DNA of 34,047 bases from Porogramme epimiltina (lineage: Eukaryota; Basidiomycota; Agaricomycetes; Polyporales; Polyporaceae). The notes under the pieces were generated by a model. It was not told the DNA's origin and searched no databases. It saw only the letters and a list, made by a program, of their open reading frames with translations. The position numbers and the translations under genes were made by a program. The stretch spans positions 1-34,047 of the forward strand of contig FTLJ01001086.1 of assembly GCA_900155495.1 (NCBI GenBank), in the 5' to 3' direction. Shown here one piece after another: positions 1 through 9,949 of this stretch (position 1 is the first letter of the stretch; the number at the start of each line of letters is the position of its first letter).

Positions 1-2192
1 GGGGGTTCTGTGTGGAGTGCGGGGGTGGGGCGGGGGAAGTCGGGATGGCTGGGCACACGACGAGAAGGAAGAACGGGCGACGGTTCGCGCGGGCGGGCGT
101 ATAGACTTATATGCGTGCTGGGGAGGAGCCCGCGTCGGGGCCGTGTGCGGGTCCTGCGCTGGAACGCCCGGAGTCGACAAATGGTCGTGTGCGGTCGTGT
201 GCCTCATAAACGTGCGCGTCGCACGACCATCCCCGCGCCCCCCCATTGGCCTACGCCCATGCACGTGTAGCGCCTCTTTCGGGCCCCTGCCCAATCAGGC
301 AGGCGGTGTCGTTCGCCCGGCGGCTCCCCGATTCCTCCTCTATCGTCCGCCACAGAGCCCATCGCGCCGCCCCGGCCCCGCCCTCTGCTCGCGACCTCCC
401 TGCGCGCACGGTCCACCCTCCACCGCCCGCCTTATCGTGCACCCCCGTCGCTGCAAGTAGAAGCTCGCGCGCGCTCGACCGCGGAGGTCGCCCAAACCTT
501 CGCTCGCAGCCGCCACCGCGCACGCCCCGCCCCCGTTCGTGCGTCCGTGCGGGCGTGCGGTCGTGTGCCCCAGCACGGCTGCGCCGCCGCGCGCGACGAC
601 AGCCCGGCGCTTCTCGCTCTCACCCTGCTCCCTTCCCCCCTTCGCCCGCGCCGTCCCATGACGGAGCGAGCCCTTCCCGAACGGCCCCCCCGCGGGCGCC
701 ACCCCCACCAACGTGGGAGCCCCGGCCGCTCGCGAGCGCGGCCAGCTGCCCGCCTGCGCCCTGCGCCCATACAGCCCATGCAGCCCACCCCGGCGCGCGC
801 GCCGCCCCGCCCGCGCTCCGGGGCCCCGCAGCCCGCTTCTCCAATGCAGTCTGCTCGCACCGAGCACTCGCTGCCCCCCGGTGCCCTCGTTGGAACGCCG
901 GCGTTACGCGATGCGGGCCACACGCACCTCCCCACACCCGGGCTCCCGGACGATAAGGCGCAGGGCGACGAACGTGCCGCGGGACAAGCTCTCGTGGCGT
1001 GCTAGCCTGAGCTCTCGCGCGGCGCCGGTATGGCGGCCGTGGCGGCGCGCCAGCTTCCACTGCTCACGCGGGGGGCGTTCGTTGGGTTCGCGGGCTCTTC
1101 TCGCTGCGCCGGCGGCTGATAGCAGGGCGAGAACGCTAGTCGTTCCGACCCGGGGCTCGGAAGGCGGCGGCGGAGCGTGAGTTAACGTTGCTGTTGTTGT
1201 TGTCGCCCTTGCTTCCGCAGCGATATATGCTCAAGCTTCGCCACCGGGACCTGTGGCGAAATTGGCTTTGCGACGCGCGGGGGCTATGCGCTATTTCCCC
1301 GAGCGGTTGGCGAGCATGTGGGGCGTCCTCTTCACGTCTTCTAGCTCTGACGCGCTGAATGCTGACGGATGTAGACGTCGTGTAGAGTTGTATACGCAGC
1401 ACGCCACTGTATGCTACGACACTTTATGAATCGAGTACTGGGCGCTTAGTGGATATTTTTATAACAAGTTCTTGCCTGACATCCATCCACACCTCCCCTC
1501 CTCAAAAAGCAAGCAGCAAGCATCCTACAAAGACCGTGGCAGGCTATTGAGGATGACCAGGCACTGGATCTCAGGCCCTCCTGCTCACAAGCCCATCCAC
1601 TAAAACCACCTCCCTGCCGAGCACACTCGCATCATGCTTCTCGGATCGACGTGACTGAACAGGATCGTCAAGTCAATTGGGCTTCGATGATACCCCACGA
1701 CATCGCTTGCTACCCCGCACCCTCGCTAGTGAACAACGTGTTACATGGCATTTACAACGTACAAGGGGATATACAGACCCAGCTGCATGATAAGCAAGCT
1801 CGTCCATAATAAGTAGTGTGTGGTAGTTTGTTCTACAGCAAGGCAGTATGTAACACAAGCCATCCCCGCGACAAAAGCGGGAGCAAAAGCACTAGGCACA
1901 TGCCGCACAGAGGCGTACGCTAGGCACCCGTAAGAGGTGCATTACCCGTAAAGTAAGTACGCGCGAAACAACTAAGCAAATACGAATAAGTCCTGGCCCG
2001 CAGCAGGGCAGAGACGCCGCGCGAGGCCAGCCGGGGCGGTCTACCGTCCATCCAGGCGGGCAGTCCAGAAGCTTCAGCGCTTCAGCGGTGAGCCGCAGCA
2101 CGCAAGCACGGATCGACACGAAACCGGAAAGCAGCCCAGGGCTTGGGCGGGTCCGTGGAGCGAGCGTCCTTCGCTCCTCCTCCCTGCCGCGC
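1..2192. other. GC-rich stretch without a supportable gene
   Basis: About the first 1.2 kb is extremely GC-rich, and all six frames stay open by composition. The conceptual proteins are Ala/Arg/Pro/Gly-rich, lack any domain and show no exon-like splice structure. From about 1180 to 2100 the composition becomes more balanced and stop codons appear in all frames. I see no tRNA, no repeat array and no recognisable transposon ends. The right edge is the 3' flank of the minus-strand gene that ends at 2193. The rest may be promoter or noncoding transcript of a gene beyond the left edge. Confidence 0.6.
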
Positions 2193-4780
2193 TCACGCGC
2201 CCAGCACGACCGCAGCCGCCGCGCCCACCGCGAGCGCCAAGCCCCGCGCGCCCCACCCCATCGCGGCCACGGCGGGCGCGGCGCCGCTCCCGCTGCGCAC
2301 CGTCCCGCCCGTCGCGGACGTGGACGTCGACGTCGTCGCGCGGACGAGCCCCGAGTCCGAGAACGGCTGGTTCCAGAGGAACTGCGCGTCCGCGGGGTAC
2401 GCGTCCCCCGCGTTGGCGGCCATGAACGCGGCGTACGCGCCCGCGGGGTCGCCGTACGCGGCGCCGACGGCGACGACCTGCGGGTAGAGCTCCGACGCGG
2501 TCTCGTCGCCCGCCGGGAGGGACATGGCGTAGTCGAGCGCGGACTGGATCGTGGTGCCGTTCGAGGTTGTGAGGTTCCACGCGGCGTAGCCTACGTAGTC
2601 GCCGATCTTTGCGTTCGTCTGCGGGTGGGGGAGGGCGTTTGGTAGAGGTGCCGACGGTGGGGTGATGTGCGCAGGGTTCGTTCAAAGACGGAAGGCGGAC
2701 GGCGGGTGCGGTGCCGAAGATGGTTAATACATTCAGTCAGTAAGCGGGCCCAGCCAGCGACGAGAGAGGGCGGGGACGTACGATCATGGCCGCGATGTTG
2801 TACGCACGGTAGTGGTACGGGCGCGTGCGCGCGGTCTCGAGCGGCTGAGAAACGAAAAAGAAAAGAAAAGATGACGAATTAGTAACTGCTATTGGCGCGC
2901 CGGAGAGACACACGCCGCGCGAGCGTGTGGCGGGCCCGCAGCCACACCCGCCTCGCCGGTGTGTCCGGGCGACGTCGGGTACAGACGTGAGGCACACGCA
3001 CCTGGTCGCCGTCTGCAGCAATCTGAGCCTTGTACTTGCCCGTGAAGTAGTCCTCGACAGTTGCTTTCGCGCCGTCGGTGTCGCCGACGAGCACCTGCAG
3101 CGCCGCGAGCTGGTTGTAGTAGAACGTGCCGTGGTTGCTGTTCGCATTGCAATTACGCCGCGCCGAGTCAGACGTGCGTGCGTTGTAGGATGGCGTTATG
3201 TGTGCGACGCGGGGACACGGCGAAGTGTGTGAACACGCAAGGGCGACAGAGCAGCTCTAGTCAGTGCCAAGCTCGAACGGCGACAGATGGGCCCACCGGG
3301 CTCGGGCCTCGGGCGCGACGACGCTCGGTCCGACACCGATGTCTCCCCGAGACCCGAGCCCAAATGAAGCGCGAGGAACAAGCGAGGGAGGGAGAGGGAG
3401 AGGCGCTCACTTTGCCGCCGCCTTCTCCTCGAGCGCGATCGAGGCGCTCGTGAGCCAGGCGATGTACGTGTCGGTCCACGCGTTGAGCGCGTCGTCGAGC
3501 GCGCTCGTCCACGCCGCCGCGCCGCCCTCGCGCAGGACGAGCACGCCCGAGACGACCTTGGCCATGCACTTGAGGTCGCTGTCACAAGAGGAGAGCGGGT
3601 CGGGTCAGCGCGCAGGCACGCGGTAATAGTGCGCAGCACAGCATCGTGATCAGCGATCGGTGATAGAGCTGCGAGGCGGGGGCTCGGACGCTAGCGCACG
3701 CGATTGGCGCGCGATGGGCGGACGGGCTTCCAGGGTGCGCGCGACAGACGGCCGCTCGACGGGCGGCGGGGGCGCCCCAGTCCGTCTGTCGCCGCGCCCG
3801 CGCGCGATGGCAACGGGACAGCCAGCGACCGCAGCAGGCCTGTCGTGCTGCCGTCCGACCGCATGAAACGGACGGACGTGGGCATCGACGCGGCTGAGCC
3901 CCCGCGGTGCAAGATGGCTCACCACCCATCTTGACGAGAAGCCCGAAACAAAGAGGGGGAGGGGGAGACACGTTGCAAACACGCACAGGATTCCGGTGTG
4001 GGTGCCGTTCTGGCCGGTGGGCCCGCGCTGCATCTGCGCGTAGTCGAGGTTCGGGTTCATGCCCGTGTCGGCGTCGAGGAACCACGCGTCGACGAAGGCG
4101 GCCGCGCTCTCCGCGTACGCGTCGGAGCCGTTGAGCGCCCACGCGAGCGCGTTGTAGAGCACGGCGTTGGCCATGTCCTCGAAGTTCCCGATGTCGTTGA
4201 CCTCGCGCGCGTCGGGGTTGAACTGCCCGTCGCGCACGACGTACGGGCATGTCGTCCAGACTGCGCGCAGACGCGGGTCAGTGATTGTGGGGATGCGGCG
4301 AGGGAAAGGGTGGGGGGCGCACCTTCTTCGCGCGTCAGCTCGGTCGTGTTACCGACGCTGGAGCAGTCCGGCCACCAACTATGGATGCGTGAAAGAAACG
4401 ATCCGCCGTCAGTGCAGCCCGAAGACAGTGGGAATGTGCGGCGCACTAGGGTGCGAAGCTCATGTAGTCTTTCTTCGTGCCCGACGGGGGCGTGAACGGC
4501 TTGCTCGTGACATCTGTCAGGTACGGTGGCGCAGGTAAGCGTCAGCGTCGGACGCGACGGAGACAGAGGGGAATGAGGAACGATACGCACTCCAAGGGCC
4601 CATCGCGGCGAGGACATCGGCCCACTCGACAATGGTCTCTTGTGCCTCGACGGTGATGTTGCTGAACTCCTTGTCGAGGATGAGCTTCGGGTCGATGAAG
4701 TCGTTCGCATAGCTCGTATAGGCATGCGCCGCGAGGGATGCGGCTGAGAGCGCGAGGGCGAGTGTCGTCCGGGTATGCAT
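2193..4780 (-). CDS. Secreted alginate-lyase-family protein, probably GPI-anchored
   Basis: I see eight exons: 4780-4591, 4513-4447, 4378-4323, 4260-3987, 3578-3411, 3137-3002, 2844-2782 and 2618-2193, encoding 459 residues. The N-terminus is a signal peptide with a Leu/Ala core and a likely cut after AHA. Conserved blocks of the alginate lyase (PF05426, chondroitin AC/alginate lyase fold) family follow: APYWWP at 84-89, RDGQFNP at 114-120, NNHGTFYYNQ at 252-261, and an Arg/Tyr-rich segment near 303-312. In characterised PL5 lyases, equivalent Asn-His and Arg/Tyr residues are catalytic. The C-terminus has a Ser/Thr linker and then a hydrophobic tail ending VVLGA, as expected for a GPI signal. 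The start is the first ATG before the signal peptide; the upstream open frame lacks such a signal. The substrate, a uronic-acid polysaccharide, is inferred, and the exact CAZy family is not decided. Confidence 0.86.
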
Positions 4781-5593
4781 GGCGGTCGCCTGAAGAGTTC
4801 TCCCAGAGGTAAAAGTGTAGGGGTAGGGAAGACAGGGGAAAGAGGGGCGAGCTGACGAGAAAGGACAGACGAGGAGCCTCGATACGCGAGTCGCAAAGGA
4901 GTCGATTACTCGCGCGCGATGCGCGAAATGTCGGGTATGGAATGTCTGTCGGAGGGGGGAGAAGGCTGAACGCACCGCCCGCGTGCGGGGTGATATAACA
5001 AAACACGGACAAGAGAGCGCGGCGAGTGGCAGCCGGCCCTGATGGTGACCGTGTGTGGAGAGAGAGAGGCTTAGCCTGGCTGCGAGACAAATGTTGGTCA
5101 AGTGGGTATCGGAGACAAATTCTGGGCGCCCCCGTCGAATGTGATCCGGCTCGCGCTGGGCTCCTCGCGGCGGGCCTGCCACGACTCGCTCGCGGGAGGT
5201 GAAACATGTTCACCCGGATTCCGGCACGAGCGGAATGCACGCGAAAATGAAAAGCAGTGCTTTTGAGGGGCGCGTAACATAGGAACGCTTTGTAGCGTTG
5301 GAGCCTGCGATACTGCGGGTAAGCGAAACTCGGAGTGGATGGGGCATTCTGGATCTATGTGCACAGAGTTCTTACTAGAGAACATTGCTTCTCCGGGAGA
5401 TGCAGAACGAACTTTGCTTGAGCAAGACAGCCCGGAGGGAAGTTCAGACTCAGATATCGGTGATCGGTGGCTGGACCAAGGCCCAAGGGGAACTTCCAGC
5501 GCCAGCTCATCCAAGCCAAGAGCCAAGATCACACGACCGTAGCGCACTCTCGCAGAGAATGATCATAGTCTATGCGATCAAATATTTCGTATC
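4781..5593. promoter_or_regulatory. Upstream region of the lyase gene and the tRNA
   Basis: This 0.8 kb block lies between the minus-strand lyase start and the plus-strand tRNA. It holds no supportable coding exon; the open frames read through from the 5' side of the lyase. An inverted repeat, GGTGAA-ACATG-TTCACC, lies at 5198-5214, about 420 bp upstream of the lyase start. It could be a transcription-factor site, but I cannot assign a factor. Confidence 0.4.
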
Positions 5594-5664
5594 GCATTAA
5601 TGGGGTAGTGGTAACCTGGGTCGTTGCCATCGACCCGCCGGGGGTTCGATTCCCCCTTAATCCA
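5594..5664 (+). tRNA. tRNA-Gly (anticodon GCC)
   Basis: The 71-nt cloverleaf has an acceptor GCATTAA/TTAATCC with discriminator A and a D-arm GGGT/ACCT with one G-U pair. The anticodon stem is GGTCG/CGACC around the loop TTGCCAT, giving anticodon GCC. A 4-nt variable loop and T-arm GGGGG-TTCGATT-CCCCC complete it. The A box (TGGGGTAGTGG) and B box (GGTTCGATTCC) of the internal RNA polymerase III promoter are both visible. There is no intron. One acceptor pair (position 2-71) is a C-C mismatch, so reduced function or a tRNA pseudogene is possible. Everything else looks intact. Confidence 0.82.
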
Positions 5665-5683
5665 TAAAAAACCATCGCGGACG

Positions 5684-5688
5684 TTTTT
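5684..5688 (+). terminator. RNA polymerase III terminator of tRNA-Gly
   Basis: A run of five T residues on the coding strand lies 20 bp after the tRNA 3' end, a typical distance and length for an RNA polymerase III stop. Confidence 0.6.
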
Positions 5689-5804
5689 AATTTTGCATTA
5701 TTTGTTCAGTTTGGTTTTACTTACGTGAGTCTAGTTAGTTGATTGTGGTGATAGACCTCTAGATCTTTCTTGTCGTCATCCTAAATCCCCCATACCCATG
5801 AACA

Positions 5805-6389
5805 ATGATGTCAAGCTCTACCCTCACTAGCGCACGTGAGTCGTCCTTCCAAGGCCCAATTTTCTAGGAGAATTTACTACTTTTTGTCTACGTAGAAGTT
5901 TCGTCGCGATCTACTCCGATTCCCGCCACATTTACCCCTGGATCGGTGTACCTTGCCGGTTTCACTCAAGCTCGTGCGCCCCACGTCGCACTCATTATAC
6001 CCACAGACGCCCAATCTGGCGAGCTCGTGCATATCCGCATTGACCGGAACACGTCTCCAAACTGGGCCTACCAACACAGGTCCCAGAAAATTGAAGGAGA
6101 CATGTTCCTGTCTTCCCTCCTGAAGATCCACGACGTCTCAGCTGGCCCCGTAGAGGTGGGCCAGCTCATCGATGCTGCGTCTGCGGTGCTTGTGCCCGAG
6201 CACGGGGAGTTCGGAGCGTGCGGCCCCTGGGCGTACGCAGTGGTTCGGGAGCTGCACAATAGAGGCTTGGTGAATTTAGGAGACGCAGACGCGTTGGAGA
6301 AGGAGTTCGAAGCCTTCGCTGTGGGGAATCGCGCATATGCTCGTCGTGACCGTTTCCCTAATGTAGCCGTCTCGCAGCACTGTTCTTGA
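5805..6389 (+). CDS. Conserved small protein of unknown function
   Basis: There are two exons, 5805-5835 and 5896-6389, separated by a 60-bp intron with donor GTGAGT and acceptor ACGTAG; they encode 174 residues. A second ATG follows at once (5808), so the start could be one codon shorter. The body is compact and globular: YLAGF with HVALIIP, then a basic/aromatic SPNWAYQ segment, EGDMFLSSLL, a central Cys before PWAYAVV, and an acidic helix before the C-terminal RRDRFPNVAVS. This layout resembles the small basidiomycete families of the DUF6914 kind, but I cannot assign the family firmly. No signal peptide or membrane segment is seen. The gene ends 190 bp before the 3' end of the convergent MYND gene. 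Confidence 0.66.
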
Positions 6390-6579
6390 TGTTTCAGTAG
6401 CCGGCCCGGTACACGCACTCTTCGTGAAATGTCATGTAGGACTACTACGCAAAGCGCCACAGCTGATATACAATGTACCGGAAGCATCTGTGATGAATGT
6501 TGCTCGATCGGTACGGCCAAATGCTTGCCTTTTCTCCGTATGGTACAACAGGGACAGAAAACTCCAGACACCACTTCGG

Positions 6580-8173
6580 TCAAGTACGCCTCTGCTGCAT
6601 CTGCAGCTGGACCCGCGCGAGCGCAGCGCACATGGCAGCCGCCGAGTGTTGCCCCGCTGCTCTCATCGACTGTATCCCCGACTCGACAGACCCCTCCTTC
6701 TGCACAAGACGCTCGGCCATTTCTTTGAACCTGCGCTCCAGCTCCCGCTCGCCTTTCTGCATCCACTGTGCGCGCTCGGCCCCATAGTGACTCTTGACGA
6801 ACGCCACCTTGCCGTCGATGATGTAGTCGCGATAGTACTCGATCATCGCCGGCTGGTTGAACAGGACGTGCACCCCCGCGGGCGAGGCGCCCGCGCGTCC
6901 GAAGCGGTCTGCGAGGATGCGCTCCGTCACCTCCTCACGATCTGTGGGGAGCCAGGGGGCCGCGACAGGGAGGTAGAGCCGGATGATGTGCTTGAGCGCG
7001 TGCCATTCCGCATACACACTCGCGGAGTCGCCGACGCGGAACTGGATGTGGTAGAGTGCGAACTGGCCGGGCTTCAGCAGGACGCTGCCGGTGGCCGGGT
7101 TCAGGACGCCTGGAAGGCTAGGGAGGTCCGCGTTGTTCTGTTACGAGAGAAAGTGGGATGATTAACGGAATGTGGATGAGATGGTACGGAGCACTCACGG
7201 GTTTCCCGTCTAAGCTGCTCAGGAAGACACGCGGGTTTTTGCTCCAAGGGTCTTGTACAACACCCACCATCGCACACTCTTCACCACTGTGGGAGGCTAT
7301 CCATCAGTTCGTACATGGCAAAAGAAAACAGAGCGCGCACGAACGTTGCATGTCGAAAGGTCGCAATGCGGTCGCCCTCCACGGCCTTGCCACCCATCAA
7401 AGTCGCGATCGATTCGGGGAGCGCACGACTCTCAAGCATGGTCTGTGCGGGGAACACCGCGACGGCGGCACCATCCTTACGCCTGCTCTGGACGAGAACA
7501 TGCAACGTGAGCAGGTTGCCGTCATATGCTCGGGTCCGTGTCGCCAATGCAGGATCGCGGGAGATCATTTCATTGCGAACCGTGATGTCCCGCGGTTTTT
7601 CTGGAGGCATCATGTGCTCCGTAAGGCTTCTCAGACTACCCAAACCCGATGTATGCGTCAGCTCTGCGCATATAGTGGGACATCGAAGCCCGTGAGCGTC
7701 CGGAACGACCTACTCAGCATCGGCTCGGCCACTGATAGACACCCAGCAGCCTACGCCATCGTTGTGACCCAGAGCGAAGACAGGATTCCGCTCGTACTTC
7801 ATGTCTCCGATGGCCTCGGGTACAAAATCGGGCACGAATGGCGGATGGATGAACTCCTGGCATTCTCGTTTGTGACCGCGCTTGTAGTCCGCTATCTGGC
7901 AGGTCTTGTTGCAGTAACTTACTGATCTGCGTGGATCGGTCAGATATGCATGTGAAAGGAAGGACAGCAACGACTGGCGGGAACACACTTGCAGAGGGCG
8001 CAGGTTTGTAGGGACTTCGTGCTCTTCTCCAAACAATAGGAGCATTGACGACGGGCGGAGCGTTTGTGCTGCTTATCTTCCGTCTTCTGCTGGATGAGGC
8101 GTTGCGCCACGGCCGCTCTGGCCTCGGCAGTGGACCATGGGTTGAGCTCCGATCGCCTTGAACGAGCCGACAT
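6580..8173 (-). CDS. MYND-type zinc-finger protein
   Basis: I place five exons: 8173-7989, 7926-7714, 7635-7345, 7286-7199 and 7137-6580, encoding 444 residues. The MYND finger, split by intron 1, reads CSYC...CALC...YCNKTC...HKREC. It supplies the seven Cys and one His that bind two zinc ions and normally mediate protein contacts. The finger lies N-terminal, after about 50 basic residues. The rest resembles the long C-terminal part of agaricomycete MYND proteins, with no SET domain or other enzyme signature. The start is the first ATG; an upstream GTG is in frame but unlikely. Intron 2 uses GTAGGT with a clear CTGAC branch site. Intron 3 is the weakest: donor GTTCGT gives a consistent frame, but a 43-bp alternative at about 7250 is possible. 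The partner and pathway are unknown. Confidence 0.82.
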
Positions 8174-8747
8174 GGCTAAGAATGTGGCTGGTGGTTTGCG
8201 ATGCACTCGAGGTCGTCACGCGGCACGGAGGTGGTGGGTAGCAAGATCCGGATGGTGGGGGGACGAGATATCAATGATCTCACCAATACCCCTTCACCTC
8301 CCTAACTGCCACTTCCTGTAGCTTCGACGATCGGAGGCACGTGAGAGATCCTTTATTCCCTACGCGTTGGCGTTGCGATGTGGTTATCCTTCAGGCGGGT
8401 TGGCGTGTGTGAGGACTCGGATGGGAAGATAGGTATCCCGACAGCGTGTGCAGCGGAAAATATCAGGGTGATCGTGAAGTTGAAAATACGAGAGCACGTC
8501 ATGATGTTGATTGACTCTAAATAGACATTACATTAAACTCTGAGTTTTGCTTAGAGATGGGGCGCGTAGTAGAAGTCGCCAATGAAGTCGGGCAGGGTTG
8601 AGGGGGCTGGGGTTTATGCTGAGCACTAAGTAGACGACTGGTGTCGCGATCTATATAGTATGTGGCAGATCTAGACGGCGCGTGGTATGTATACGCCACC
8701 GACGCGTTGAATCTGGCGCCTACACCAACGCGTTTCTCTCCTCCGCC
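8174..8747. promoter_or_regulatory. Divergent promoter of the MYND gene and DAM1
   Basis: This 574-bp intergenic block lies between two divergent start codons. It has lower GC than the flanking exons and no supportable ORF. A TATATAG element lies 90 bp upstream of the DAM1 start. Confidence 0.5.
8652..8658 (+). promoter_or_regulatory. Possible TATA box of DAM1
   Basis: The sequence TATATAG lies 90 bp before the DAM1 ATG, a plausible position for a fungal core promoter. There is no independent evidence of the transcription start. Confidence 0.35.
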
Positions 8748-9735
8748 ATGCCTCCACCCCCGCCCCAGACACCGCTCAGACGACTTTCTCAAGGCTCCCT
8801 CTCCCGGCTCTCTCGCTCTGGTGTGGACTCCGACGCACCCCATGGCCTTGGCTTCCTTGGACCTGCACTCGCCGAACTCCTCGATGAGGCGGAAACCCTC
8901 CAGACGAACGTCGAGGGCCTCCGTGAGCTCGATCGCTCCCTGGCCGTCTTCAACGAAAGCTTCGCGAGCTACCTGTACGTAATGAACATGCACGCGCTGA
9001 CGACGGACTGGGCGCAGGTGCGTGCCCCTGCTTCCGCGCTCGTGCCGCCCGCATTGAGGTTTCATTGTGGTAGGCTCCGACGGACGCGTCGTTCGGGCTG
9101 GCCGCGAGGCGAGCAGGTACGTGTCATTTCATCCCGAAAAAGTGCGCGGAATGCCTATGCGATCCTGTGTACAGAGGAGAACGCGCGCGCAGCCCTCGAG
9201 GCCGTCCGCGCCGCCGAAGCAGCAGCCGCCGCGGCCCGCCGTCCGCCCACACCCCCACCAGCTCCGCCTGAGCCATCGCGCGCAGACACCACCGCTTCGA
9301 CGTCGGCCGCCGCTCCCAACCAGAAGACCGGCACGGTCGTGAAGAAGAAAGGCGCAAAGCCGAAGATGTCCGCGCGCGAGAAGCGGGAACGCGGGCTCGA
9401 GCTCGAGAAGATCCTTGCCGCGCTCCCGCTCGAGTTCCGCGGGGACGACCCGAACCTGCGTCGGCATGTGGAAATGGTGATTGAGAAGTTCCTAGACAAT
9501 CCGGGAGAGGCGTTCAACAGTGAGTGCAGCTTTTGTATACGATGTACCGGTGCTCCGATGCGAATGCTGACGGTGCCATTGCTACCGCGTCTGCTGCCAT
9601 ATAGTTGTAGCATTTGTCAAGCCCCCAGATTTGAACCAGGCAAGGGTGAACAGATGCTTGATCGCTCTCGTGAACCGGAAGATTGTTGGGAAAGACAACA
9701 GTACTGTCAGTACTTCTCCCCCTTCGTGCATGTAG
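8748..9735 (+). CDS. DAM1: DASH complex subunit Dam1
   Basis: Four exons (8748-9017, 9074-9116, 9175-9519, 9605-9735) encode 262 residues. The N-terminus has the TPLRRLSQGSL patch, followed by the conserved Dam1 helix with LAELLDEAETLQ, FNESFASYLYVMNM and, after intron 1, APTDASF. These are the hallmarks of the Dam1 (PF08653) family. Dam1 is a subunit of the ten-protein DASH ring that couples kinetochores to microtubule plus ends and is regulated by Aurora B. The Ser residues of the N-terminal basic patch are candidate phosphosites. The middle is an Ala/Glu coiled segment and a Pro-rich linker. The C-terminal half, with LRRHVEMVIEKFL and NRCLIALVNRKIV, is longer than the yeast core and is probably helical. 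The gene converges on ORC3, with 214 bp between stop codons. Confidence 0.92.
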
Positions 9736-9949
9736 TCCACTAATCGACATACGACATCAGGGTGCTGTACTATATCACTGGAATGGGCCGCCCCCATAAA
9801 TCGTCAGATACCAAACTGTATGAATAGGCTGTATTTCTAACTACTGCTATCATCATGGATTGTCTCGGGAGGTACGATGCTAAGCACCGCGTTCATCTCC
9901 GAGGTCTGTTTCAATCAAGCACGAACATCCCTCCCCAAACGATTCGCTC

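Noticed and set aside
246..956. 236-codon Ala/Pro/Arg-rich frame near the left end
   Set aside because: Overlapping frames on both strands are equally open; there is no domain, no splice structure and no codon preference.
7199..7286. Frameshift or pseudogene in the MYND gene
   Set aside because: A consistent intron (GTTCGT donor, CTGAT branch-like word, CACAG acceptor) restores the frame, and the same donor is used in TRM4.
9620..9640. B-box-like GGTTCAAATC on the minus strand
   Set aside because: It lies inside the conserved last exon of DAM1, and I found no cloverleaf around it.
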